Shown here: positions 27,755 to 35,222 of the stretch, in pieces
Layout: each line of letters starts with the position of its first letter
Position numbering within the stretch: position 1 is the first letter of the stretch
Source: Bryobacterales bacterium
GTDB taxonomy: Bacteria; Acidobacteriota; Terriglobia; Bryobacterales; Bryobacteraceae
NCBI GenBank assembly: GCA_020847975.1
Contig: JADLBD010000014.1
Coordinates: 1 to 64,000 of the forward strand
Length of the DNA stretch: 64,000 nucleotides
Reading direction: 5' to 3'
Program-made: the position numbers and the translations under genes
Notes under the pieces: generated by a model
Told to the model about the DNA's origin: nothing
Database searches by the model: none
The model's input: the letters and a program-made list of their open reading frames with translations, nothing else

Positions 27755-29408
27755 TTCGAGTCTCAAACTCACTGCACCAGCCCTGCACTTCCAAAGTAAA
27801 GATCTTCCCGATCACGCGGCGCAGAAGCCCTTTCAGACTCGCGCTTCGCAGAGCCGGCAGCACCCGGATGGCCTGCTCTTTGTGCGCTTCGAGCAACTCC
27901 CGGCACCGCTCGATGGCGTTGCTGCCTTGAATCACACCCAGCACCTCGTCCAGGCGGCCTCCCTCTCGCCAGAACTGCTCCACCACGGGCTTCCTGTCCC
28001 TGGCGCGCTCGTAGGCAAGCGCCAGGGGGAGCACCGGCCGCGCCGCCAGCAGATCGGATTTCGACTCGAAATCCTCCAGATCATCGCGAATCTGATACGC
28101 AATGCCGAGCGCGTCGCTGTACTTGCTCAGCACTTCGTGCACCTCCGCCCCAGCCCCCGCATACGCCGCGCCCAGACGCAGAGCCACCTCGAAGGCCGGC
28201 GCCGTCTTTCGCCGGAAAATGTCCACCACCTCGAAGGCCGTGAGCGGCGTCCTGTGCCGGCGCCAGTCCAACTCCGCTCCCTGGCCCAGGCACAGTTGCC
28301 GGTGCCCCTCGGCCGCGATCCGGATCATCTCCGCGGTGTTGCCTCCCGCCGCGGCCAGCAGCCGGTAGCCTTCTCCAATCAGTAGGTCCCCGGCGTTCAG
28401 CGCGATTGGCACGCCGTGGGTCAGGTGCAGTGCCGGCTCGCCATAACGATCCGCGTCATCGTCCTCGATGTCGTCGTGCACGAGGGAAGCCTTGTGGAAG
28501 CACTCCACGGCCACCGCCACCTTCTTCAACGCATCCGGCGCCGGCCGGTCCGGATCTTCCTGAAGCGCGCGCCACGCGCAAATCGTCAGAAACGGCCGCC
28601 ACCGCTTGCCCGCCTTCGCCAGCCATTCCCGCGCCGCTTCTTCCGCCGGGCCTTCCGCCGCGCCTCCGAAAATCTCATCCAGGGATTCCCGTGAAAACCA
28701 GCCCTCCACCTCCTTGCGCAGCGCGTCCAGATCCATGCGCCGCGTGCGGTCATCCGAGGTCAGGTGGATCACGTCCCACACCCATTCAATATCAACCGTC
28801 GTTTCCTTGCAATCGTCCTGCAAGAGCGGGATGGCGGCGCCCGGAATCGCCGCCGCTTCCATGTGCGGAAAAGCCTTCTCCAGCACCGAAAGGCAGCTCA
28901 CGCCGACAATCGCCTCAATCCTGCCTGTCTGGATGAGCGCCATCACCAGCGCTGAACCTTCCGCTACCAGCACCGCGTAGCCCAGCCGTTCTGCCTCTTC
29001 CTGCAAATCCTGAATCGTGCACAGCCCGCACTGCTTGCACAGCAACCCGAACTCGTCGAACGGGGCAGGGCAGCGCTCTCCCACTCGCAGGCACTTCGGC
29101 AGCAGCAGCAGCCGGCGCTCGAACGGCACTGCGGCCAGCTGCTCGCGCCACACCTCGTTGTTCAGCAGCACGCCCACATAATTCCGGTAGTTGGGATTCA
29201 GACCCAGACGCCCCATGAGAATCCCGGTGTGCAGCCGCAACTCGTCGATCACCAGAGGCGGAAGGATCGCGCCGCCGCATTCGGCAACGTAGTCCCGGAT
29301 GGCGTCCCTCAGCCGCTCCCGTTCCCTGCTCGTCGCGGGGATGGTCTCTTGCGGCGCCCGCGCCCGCTGGAGCGGAACAGGTTTCGGCAGTGACGGCATT
29401 CGCAGCAT
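27714..29408 (-). CDS. DUF116-polyprenyl diphosphate synthase fusion
   Basis: A 564-residue two-domain protein. Residues about 1-225 match DUF116, with Cys-rich LLPKCLRVGERCPAP and LLCKQCGLCTIQDL segments that could bind Fe-S or zinc. From about 270 it is a trans-prenyl synthase: DDIEDDD (about 311-317) is the first Asp-rich motif and DDLEDF (about 442) the second, with GKRWRPFL and the RRKTAPAFE segment in order. Such enzymes make farnesyl to longer all-trans diphosphates. The ATG at 29408 with GAGGG eight bases upstream is preferred over a TTG at 29450. DUF116 fused to a prenyl synthase is unusual to my knowledge and links Fe-S and prenyl chemistry. Confidence 0.85.
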   Translation of the reverse strand: MLRMPSLPKPVPLQRARAPQETIPATSRERERLRDAIRDYVAECGGAILPPLVIDELRLHTGILMGRLGLNPNYRNYVGVLLNNEVWREQLAAVPFERRLLLLPKCLRVGERCPAPFDEFGLLCKQCGLCTIQDLQEEAERLGYAVLVAEGSALVMALIQTGRIEAIVGVSCLSVLEKAFPHMEAAAIPGAAIPLLQDDCKETTVDIEWVWDVIHLTSDDRTRRMDLDALRKEVEGWFSRESLDEIFGGAAEGPAEEAAREWLAKAGKRWRPFLTICAWRALQEDPDRPAPDALKKVAVAVECFHKASLVHDDIEDDDADRYGEPALHLTHGVPIALNAGDLLIGEGYRLLAAAGGNTAEMIRIAAEGHRQLCLGQGAELDWRRHRTPLTAFEVVDIFRRKTAPAFEVALRLGAAYAGAGAEVHEVLSKYSDALGIAYQIRDDLEDFESKSDLLAARPVLPLALAYERARDRKPVVEQFWREGGRLDEVLGVIQGSNAIERCRELLEAHKEQAIRVLPALRSASLKGLLRRVIGKIFTLEVQGWCSEFETRNAASRETGAEVAS

Positions 29409-29419
29409 CGCAAGACCCT

Positions 29420-30613
29420 CTAAGTATAAGCTCCGAATCCGAAAAACCAATGCTTCTTTGCAAAGCGGTACATCCAGTTATCCTCTGGAATTTCGTTTCC
29501 GGGGTTGTGCTGGCTGGTTCTCGCTTCCAGGTTTTCCATTTCCGCCAGCGCCGTGCCGCGCTGCGTCGTGTCCCGCGCGCCGTGACGCGCCACTACTTCC
29601 CGCACCAGGTCCGGCCTTTCCAGCACCACGCATCCCCGCGTCGCTTTCGCCGCGGTCCGCCGGAAATCCCGAAGAAACTCTGACCGGTTCATCGTTTCAT
29701 AGATCCCCCGCGGATCATGAATCGACTCACGGGCAAATTGCAGGATCGGGCACGGTTCGATATCGCCATACGGGCTGATGTGATGGCTCACGCCCGTCGC
29801 CATCGGACACAGCGCTTCCCCCTTGTCATCCCAATACGCGTCCACAATCGCGATCGGCAGCTTGTTCCTCATCTCCACCACGAACCGCCGCAATTGCAGC
29901 ACCTGCTCCGGCCGCAGCGCCAGTTCCGGATGCGGATTCGGACCCACCACCCGGTAGGTGTGGAACCAGGCATAATGAACGCCCATCTCAATGAGACGCC
30001 GCAGCCAGCCTTCCGTCACCAGGTCAGCGAAGTTGCTCTGGCAGACGCTACTCGCCACCCCCGTGATCAACCGGTTGCGGCGGCAGTTCTCAATCCCTTC
30101 CAGCGTCTTGCTCAACACCCGCAGCCGCCCCCGCCGTTCGTCGCTCACGATCTCCGAGCCTTCCACGCTCACCAGCGGAGTCACGTTCCCCAGCCGCCGT
30201 AATTCCCCGGCAACTTCATTGGTGATCATCTGCCCGTTCGTAAACACCTGGAAGTAACAATCCGGATGCGCCGCGAAAATGTCCAGTAACTGCGGATGCA
30301 GAAACGGTTCGCCGCCCAGAATGCCGAAAAAGCTGTTCCCTTTCGCTTTCGCTTCATTCAACAGCCGGTTCATCTCCTCGAGCGAAATCTTGTGGCTCGG
30401 CTTGTCCACATCCACCCAGCAACCCTGGCAGCGCAGTTGGCAGCTCGAAATCACGGAAATGAACAGGAACGGCGGAAAATAGTCGCCGCGCTTCAGCCGC
30501 CGTTTGTAGAGTTCCACCGAACGGACGCCCTTGTAGCCGAAGTTGTATGCGAACCTGGCCAGCAATCTCGGCTCCGTCTCGGTCAACATCCGCCGGGCGA
30601 AGTTGAGCATCAT
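29420..30613 (-). CDS. Radical SAM enzyme with SPASM-like C-terminus
   Basis: A 397-residue radical SAM protein. The CxxxCxxC cluster motif is CQLRCQGC (Cys 58, 62, 65) and GGEP (about 100) is the SAM-binding element. Additional cysteines (EALCPMATG, EPCPILQ, RGCVVLE) are spaced like a reduced SPASM auxiliary-cluster domain. Such enzymes modify peptides or lipids; HpnH, acting on hopanoids, is a radical SAM in a similar neighbourhood, but I do not assign that function. The ATG at 30613 overlaps the ferredoxin gene (ATGA), and the ATG of the following DUF116 fusion is 11 bases after the stop. Confidence 0.88.
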   Translation of the reverse strand: MMLNFARRMLTETEPRLLARFAYNFGYKGVRSVELYKRRLKRGDYFPPFLFISVISSCQLRCQGCWVDVDKPSHKISLEEMNRLLNEAKAKGNSFFGILGGEPFLHPQLLDIFAAHPDCYFQVFTNGQMITNEVAGELRRLGNVTPLVSVEGSEIVSDERRGRLRVLSKTLEGIENCRRNRLITGVASSVCQSNFADLVTEGWLRRLIEMGVHYAWFHTYRVVGPNPHPELALRPEQVLQLRRFVVEMRNKLPIAIVDAYWDDKGEALCPMATGVSHHISPYGDIEPCPILQFARESIHDPRGIYETMNRSEFLRDFRRTAAKATRGCVVLERPDLVREVVARHGARDTTQRGTALAEMENLEARTSQHNPGNEIPEDNWMYRFAKKHWFFGFGAYT

Positions 30614-31401
30614 GGTTGTTTCGGTTCTCCGTTGGTGATCACCGCTTCCAGCGCAGATACAAATACATCCGCCGGAACTCCCAACGCCTGCCCCGCTTTT
30701 TGCAGACAGTTCAACCGTTCCTTCATCGCCCGTTCGCTATCCCGCTCCTTGCTGAACCTCGACCTGGCCTTCTCGCTCCGATCGCGCAGCAGGGCGTAAA
30801 TGTCCCCTCCGAGCAGCGCTGAAATGTCCACCTTCATCGCTTCCCGCCGCACGTCGTCGCTGCTCACCTCGTCCCCGTTGATGGGACCGTGCCGGTATTT
30901 CGGAAACATGATCGCCACTTCCGGGCACACTCGCGAACATGCCGGGCAATCCGTCTTGCAATTGTCGCGATTCCGGACGTCTATCTTCCCGTTCTTCACG
31001 CCGTACACATCGAACAGGCAAAAATTGAGGCACTGCATGCAGTTCGTGCAGCGCTTATAGTCGATCACCGGAAACCACGGCTTCCACGTTCCGGGCCGTT
31101 CCAATGCGAACTCCTCGCGCACCGCATCCGCATACTTCGCGGCTTCCTCGGGCGCCCCGTTCAGCCGCTGAAAGCGAACCCCGGGATGATCCACTTCCGG
31201 TTCCTGTTCGAAATCCCCCAGCACCAGCAGAATGCTGTTCGGAGCTACTGCCGCCGGCTCGGACGTCCGTATCGAGGAAACCGCATACCCGCGATCGAGC
31301 AAAGCCCGAACCGCCGCAACCCGGCTTTCGTTCGTCAATATCTTGCTGCCAGGGCCTTCGTACAGGACCACGCGGACAATCGGTGCTTCGAGCCGGGTCA
31401 C
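30610..31401 (-). CDS. Two-[4Fe-4S] ferredoxin-like protein with novel N-terminal domain
   Basis: A 263-residue protein. The central part (about residues 115-170) has two complete cluster motifs, CTNCMQCLNFC and CKTDCPACSRVCP, each of the CxxCxxCxxxC or related form, typical of bacterial-type 2[4Fe-4S] ferredoxins. The N-terminal 110 residues (GPGSKILTNESRVAAVRALL and LLVLGDF) look like a small Rossmann-like domain, and the C-terminal tail is charged and helical. It probably supplies electrons to the radical SAM enzyme. The start is GTG at 31401, overlapping the preceding gene by four bases (GTGA). Confidence 0.85.
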   Translation of the reverse strand: MTRLEAPIVRVVLYEGPGSKILTNESRVAAVRALLDRGYAVSSIRTSEPAAVAPNSILLVLGDFEQEPEVDHPGVRFQRLNGAPEEAAKYADAVREEFALERPGTWKPWFPVIDYKRCTNCMQCLNFCLFDVYGVKNGKIDVRNRDNCKTDCPACSRVCPEVAIMFPKYRHGPINGDEVSSDDVRREAMKVDISALLGGDIYALLRDRSEKARSRFSKERDSERAMKERLNCLQKAGQALGVPADVFVSALEAVITNGEPKQP

Positions 31402-31718
31402 GTCGCCGCCTCCGTCAGCTCTGCCACTATCCGATCCGCAGGCTCGGTGCGCATGTTCAAAATCCGCGCCCCCTCCTCGAGCGGAGCCTCCGCCGCTTCA
31501 AACAGCGACCGCACCGCCCGCGGATAACACGCCGCAATCCGGATCCCGCCTCGCGAGGCCAGCGCCGCCAGGCGCGCATCCTTCCGTGCCGACATTTCGC
31601 ACAGGTCCGGTACGCTCTCCCACTCCACCCCGGAACACGCCAGCCGCTCCAGAACCTCGTTCTTGACCTCCGGTGCGATCACCCGGGCGTACGCGCAATG
31701 ACAGTACACAATCTGCAT
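31398..31718 (-). CDS. Small Cys-rich protein of unknown function
   Basis: A 106-residue protein (from ATG at 31718; a GTG at 31745 is an earlier start directly after the CobW stop). It begins MQIVYCHCAYARVIAPEVKN and has later CSGVEWESVPDLCEMSAR and RIAACYPRAVRSLFEAAEAP segments. The CHC and isolated Cys residues could bind a metal or cluster, reminiscent of small electron-transfer subunits of heterodisulfide reductase and hydrogenase complexes, but the resemblance is weak. It sits between a CobW GTPase gene and a ferredoxin gene, so metal or electron handling is the likely theme. Confidence 0.7.
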   Translation of the reverse strand: MQIVYCHCAYARVIAPEVKNEVLERLACSGVEWESVPDLCEMSARKDARLAALASRGGIRIAACYPRAVRSLFEAAEAPLEEGARILNMRTEPADRIVAELTEAAT

Positions 31719-31745
31719 GAGCCCGCTCTCTCGGTTCCGAGCCAC

Positions 31746-32858
31746 CTAGACCTCTGCCATGCGATACGTCGGCACCGGCTTCGGCGGACGGAATCGCTCG
31801 GCGTGTTCGAACGTCACCTCCAGTTTATGACCTTCCGTGGCAATCCGGAGCAGCGCGTCCGTTAACGCCCCGTACAGCGCCTCCGGATCCCCTTCCGCCC
31901 GCAGATTCAGGATCAGTTCTCCACTCTGCAACTCCGCCCCGAGCGTGTGCGCCATAAATGGTTCAGCGTCTCCCCTCACCAGGTTGATCACCCCGATGTC
32001 GCCCCCGTCTTCCTCCGGCGCCAGCGTCATCTTGAAGTGCGCGACCTCGATGCCCTGCCTGCTCAGCGTTCTTTGCATCTCGACGGTCAACTCCCGCAAG
32101 AGCGCATTCCCATCCACGCTCCGCTCCCCTTCCACTTTCACCGTCGCGTTGCACCAGCCGAGCATCGCTTCACCTTCCGCGTACGTGACATAGTCCAGTT
32201 CCGGAGCCGTGAACGTGGCCAGGTCCCCGTCCAGGATCTCTCCGAACCACCCCTCCATCCCCTTCGCTTGCAGCGCGGAAATCGTGAATATTTTGGCTCG
32301 CGGAAACTCCCGCCCCAGCGCTTCCTGCAATTTCGCCCGGCGCGCCTCGTCCACAAGGTCGCATTTGTTGATGACGATGATGTCCGCTTCCTCCAACTGC
32401 TTCCTGTAGACGTACACCACTTTCGGGGCAAACGCCTTGCCCGGCTCCAATCCCAGAACCCGCAGGCTTCGCACCGGATCCACCAGCACACTCAGCGGGG
32501 CCACCGAAAACTGTTCCCCATATAGCCGCCGCAGCGGATACGCCACCGAAGCCCGCAAGTCCGTGCAACTTCCCACCGGTTCCGCCAGAAATACATCCGG
32601 CGCGCTTTCCTTTGCCAGTTGCGTTGCCGCATCCATCAGACTCTGGAACCGGCAGCAGAAGCATCCGCCGGTGATCTCCGCCACCGGCAGGCCGTTCGCA
32701 CGCGCCAGCGCCGTATCCACCAGTCCGCTGCTCTGGTCGTTCGTAATGAGGCCCACTGTGCGGCCTTCCCTCACCAAATGATGCGCCAGACGCAGCATCG
32801 CCGTCGTCTTCCCAGCGCCCAGAAATCCGCCGATCATGATGTAACGTGCTTCAGACAT
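31746..32858 (-). CDS. CobW/P47K-family GTPase (metallochaperone)
   Basis: A 370-residue G3E-type GTPase. The Walker A GFLGAGKT is at residues 11-18, the metal-binding CxCC at about 66-69 (GGCFCC) and the guanine-specificity NKCD further on. A C-terminal CobW-like domain of about 150 residues follows. Relatives insert cobalt, nickel or zinc into partner enzymes; the partner here could be an operon protein. The ATG at 32858 overlaps the GcvH-like stop by eight bases. The family is clear, the metal is not. Confidence 0.88.
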   Translation of the reverse strand: MSEARYIMIGGFLGAGKTTAMLRLAHHLVREGRTVGLITNDQSSGLVDTALARANGLPVAEITGGCFCCRFQSLMDAATQLAKESAPDVFLAEPVGSCTDLRASVAYPLRRLYGEQFSVAPLSVLVDPVRSLRVLGLEPGKAFAPKVVYVYRKQLEEADIIVINKCDLVDEARRAKLQEALGREFPRAKIFTISALQAKGMEGWFGEILDGDLATFTAPELDYVTYAEGEAMLGWCNATVKVEGERSVDGNALLRELTVEMQRTLSRQGIEVAHFKMTLAPEEDGGDIGVINLVRGDAEPFMAHTLGAELQSGELILNLRAEGDPEALYGALTDALLRIATEGHKLEVTFEHAERFRPPKPVPTYRMAEV

Positions 32859-33411
32859 CGGAGTCCTCTTCTAAGGAACTCGCTCGCACAACGGAGCCTC
32901 GCCGGCCGGTGGACACGCGAGTTTCTTCCGACGCCGGAAGGCCGGCGGGCCCTGTGCGAGCTTTCGAGTGACGCATCATTTTGTCGATGGTATCATCAAG
33001 CAGCGCAATGTAGCCGTGGACGTCTGTTGCCTTCGGATCGGGTACGCCCCTCACCCTGTAGAGCCACCCCTTTTCGTAAGGATCGTTGTCCGCCAGCGTA
33101 ATGTCCGCCGCCAGCGCCGGGTTCGGTCCCAGAAACTGTCCCCGCGCCACGCTGTACAAATCGCTCACCGCCTTGAAACCCTCGACCCAGCCAATCGCTT
33201 GCCCCACTTCCACTGCCGCCCCCGCTTGCACGGAGAACTCATACTCCACCATATCCCCGAGCATCCGCAAAGCGAACTTCGTAAACCCGATCCGCCACAC
33301 CCCTGCCTCTTCCTCGAGCAGCCAGAAATGCGACCCTGTATACCGCCGCCCCTCCGGCAATCGCGTCCCAAACCGCGATCGTTTATACGCCACCAGCCCT
33401 TCATGGCTCAT
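32851..33411 (-). CDS. GcvH-like lipoyl carrier protein with repeat-derived tail
   Basis: A 186-residue protein resembling the glycine cleavage H protein. The lipoyl-lysine motif is GFKAVSDLYSVARG (Lys 80), and the preceding VGQAIGWVEG hairpin and later LADNDPYEKGWLYRV match. No GcvP or GcvT gene is near, so it is probably a specialised lipoyl carrier, as LbpA-type proteins are in sulfur metabolism. After a normal ending near MMRHSK, about 38 residues follow that are largely encoded by the palindromic repeat at 32883-32960. The ATG at 33411 overlaps the cysteine desulfurase stop (ATGA). The divergent lipoate ligase at 34596 is a good candidate for its modifier. Confidence 0.8.
   Translation of the reverse strand: MSHEGLVAYKRSRFGTRLPEGRRYTGSHFWLLEEEAGVWRIGFTKFALRMLGDMVEYEFSVQAGAAVEVGQAIGWVEGFKAVSDLYSVARGQFLGPNPALAADITLADNDPYEKGWLYRVRGVPDPKATDVHGYIALLDDTIDKMMRHSKARTGPAGLPASEETRVSTGRRGSVVRASSLEEDSDV
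32883..32960. repeat. Palindromic repeat inside the GcvH-like gene end
   Basis: CTCGCACA (32883-32890) and TGTGCGAG (32953-32960) are perfect eight-base arms. GCCGGCC (32901-32907) with GGCCGGC (32940-32946), and an apical CTTCCG/CGGAAG hairpin (32925-32930 and 32935-32940), make up the inside. ACGGAGCC follows the left arm and CTTTCGAG the right arm, as in the 1-226 array with different arms. The element encodes most of the C-terminal tail of the GcvH-like protein. Confidence 0.75.
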
Positions 33412-34568
33412 CGTGCGGGAATCCATTCCATCGCCCGAACCGCCTCCACCATGCGCACGTAATCCGGCTCCGGAGTCAGATGGCTCCACGACAGCCGCAG
33501 CGCCCCCGCCTTGCGTTCCTCCTCCAACCCCATCGCGCTCAATACATGGCTGCACGCGTAAGACTGAGAGGAGCACGCCGCTCCATTGGACACGGCCGCA
33601 ATTCCATCCCATGCCTCCATCACCGCTTCCGCATCGCGCCCGGGAAACGAAAGGTTGATCATGTTCGGCACTGCCTGCGCAACGTCCCCATTGAGCACAG
33701 GCTTCAATGGAGCCAGCGCCTCGAGCAATCGCTCCCGAAACTTGCGGCAATGCTCCGCCCGCTGCTCCCACTCCTCGAAAGCCAGTTCCGCAGCCAACCC
33801 GAACGCCGCAATCAACGCCACCGGCAGCGTCCCCGGACGCAATCCCATCTCCTGCCCGCCGCCATGCATCACCGCGCTCAGCGGAATACGCTCCCGCTTC
33901 CGGCGCCGCGCGATCAAAGCCCCTACCCCCTGCGGCCCATGGATCTTGTGCGCGCTTGCGCTGATGAGATCGATGCGCGGATGCCGCAGCCGGGCGATGT
34001 CCTTCCCGAAACCTTGCGCCGCATCCATATGGAAAAACGCCTCGTGTCCGGCCAGCCCATCCGCGATCTCCTCCACCGGCTGAATCACGCCCGTCTCGTT
34101 ATTGACGTGCATCACACTCACCAGCATCGTCTCCGGGCGAACCGCTGCCAGCACCGCCTCGCACGCGACACGCCCCGTCCCCTCCGGACAAACACGCGTC
34201 ACCGCAAAGCCCAGTTGCTCCATCCGCTCCATGGGACCCAGCACCGCCGCGTGCTCGATCGCCGTCGTCACGATATGCCGTTTCCCCCTGTCCCGGCCGT
34301 ACGCCGCCAGCCCGAGAATCGCCAGGTTGTTGCTCTCCGTGGCGCCGCTTGTGAAGATCACCTCGCTGCGCGCCGCCGCCGCCACCGCCGCCACCTGCTG
34401 TCTCGCCGCTTCCACCACCCGCCGCGCCTGCTTGCCGAAACCGTGCGTCCGGCTCCCGGCATTGCCGGTTTCCTCGAAATGCCGCAACAACACCTCGCGC
34501 ACGCGCGGTTCCAACGGAGTGGTGGCCGCGCAATCGAGATAGGTGGAATGACTTCCGGACAGGCTCAT
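33408..34568 (-). CDS. Cysteine desulfurase (NifS/IscS-like)
   Basis: A 386-residue PLP enzyme of the class V aminotransferase type that removes sulfur from cysteine for Fe-S clusters or other sulfur transfer. Visible are the N-terminal YLDCAATTPLEP, GATESNNLAI, HVNNETG, the PLP Lys near 208 in SASAHKIHGPQG, and the sulfur-accepting Cys in the GAACSSQ loop. It is the first gene of the operon running to 25164 and could supply sulfur for the ferredoxin, radical SAM and lipoyl systems. No Shine-Dalgarno sequence precedes the ATG; an extended -10 element (34581-34589) suggests a leaderless message. Confidence 0.92.
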   Translation of the reverse strand: MSLSGSHSTYLDCAATTPLEPRVREVLLRHFEETGNAGSRTHGFGKQARRVVEAARQQVAAVAAAARSEVIFTSGATESNNLAILGLAAYGRDRGKRHIVTTAIEHAAVLGPMERMEQLGFAVTRVCPEGTGRVACEAVLAAVRPETMLVSVMHVNNETGVIQPVEEIADGLAGHEAFFHMDAAQGFGKDIARLRHPRIDLISASAHKIHGPQGVGALIARRRKRERIPLSAVMHGGGQEMGLRPGTLPVALIAAFGLAAELAFEEWEQRAEHCRKFRERLLEALAPLKPVLNGDVAQAVPNMINLSFPGRDAEAVMEAWDGIAAVSNGAACSSQSYACSHVLSAMGLEEERKAGALRLSWSHLTPEPDYVRMVEAVRAMEWIPAR

Positions 34569-34580
34569 TCAGGCGCTGCT

Positions 34581-34589
34581 ATTATCTCA
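34581..34589 (-). promoter_or_regulatory. Possible extended -10 promoter of the lipoyl/terpenoid operon
   Basis: On the minus strand TGAGATAAT (34581-34589) reads as an extended -10 (TGn plus GATAAT). Transcription would begin within about six bases of the ATG at 34568, which lacks a ribosome binding site, so the message would be close to leaderless. The two divergent start codons (34568 and 34596) are only 27 bases apart, leaving no room for two full promoters. Confidence 0.35.
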
Positions 34590-34595
34590 CGAGGT

Positions 34596-35222
34596 ATGCG
34601 TCTGATCCATCCGCCTGCCGGTAGTGTCCAGGAGCATCTCGCACTCGAAGATGCGTTGCTCGCCGGCGCGGAAGAGGTCCTGAGCTTCTGGGAATCGAGC
34701 GAACCCGCCGTGGTCCTCGGCCGCTCCTGTTCTCCATCCGAATGGGTGAACATCGAAGCCTGCACTGCCGCCGGCGTCCCCATCCTCCGCCGCAACTCCG
34801 GCGGCGGAGCCGTCGTTCTTGCCCCCGGTTGCCTCAATTACTCGATGGTCTTCTCCATCGGCCGCCGTCCCGCCTGGCGAAACGTCCGCCGCAGCCTCGA
34901 AGACATCCTTCGCCGCATCGCCTCCGCCATTGGAGCCGAATACCAATCTCCTTCCGATCTCGCCATCCACGGCCGCAAGATCTCCGGATGCGCCCAACGC
35001 CGCACCGCGTTCGCTATTCTGCACCACGGCACTTTGTTGTATGACTTCGATCCGGCCCTCGCCGAGCGCTATCTTCGCGAACCGCCCCGACAGCCACTCT
35101 ACCGGCGCCGCCGCACTCACCGCGACTTCCTGTCGAACCTCGTTCTCTCCCCGGTGGAAATCATGAGGCGAATGGCCGGCGCCTGGGACGTAAGAGAACC
35201 CTTCACTGCTTCCGGTCCGTAG
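34596..35222 (+). CDS. Short lipoate-protein ligase (LplA/LipM-like)
   Basis: A 208-residue enzyme of the biotin/lipoate ligase (BPL_LplA_LipB) fold. The signature RRNSGGGAVVLAPG is near residues 65-78 and GRKISGCAQRR (Lys about 128) matches the ligase Lys motif. Attachment of lipoate or octanoate to a lipoyl domain Lys is its likely activity. It is shorter than LplA (about 330) and lacks an accessory domain, like the specialised ligases linked to dedicated lipoyl carriers. The frame is open upstream, but the ATG at 34596 with GAGG just upstream is clear. It is divergent from, and probably serves, the operon with the GcvH-like carrier. Confidence 0.85.
   Translation: MRLIHPPAGSVQEHLALEDALLAGAEEVLSFWESSEPAVVLGRSCSPSEWVNIEACTAAGVPILRRNSGGGAVVLAPGCLNYSMVFSIGRRPAWRNVRRSLEDILRRIASAIGAEYQSPSDLAIHGRKISGCAQRRTAFAILHHGTLLYDFDPALAERYLREPPRQPLYRRRRTHRDFLSNLVLSPVEIMRRMAGAWDVREPFTASGP

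Noticed and set aside
33480..34595. Upstream in-frame extension of the lipoate ligase frame
   Set aside because: The stretch is the antisense shadow of the cysteine desulfurase gene; ligase homology begins at the ATG at 34596.
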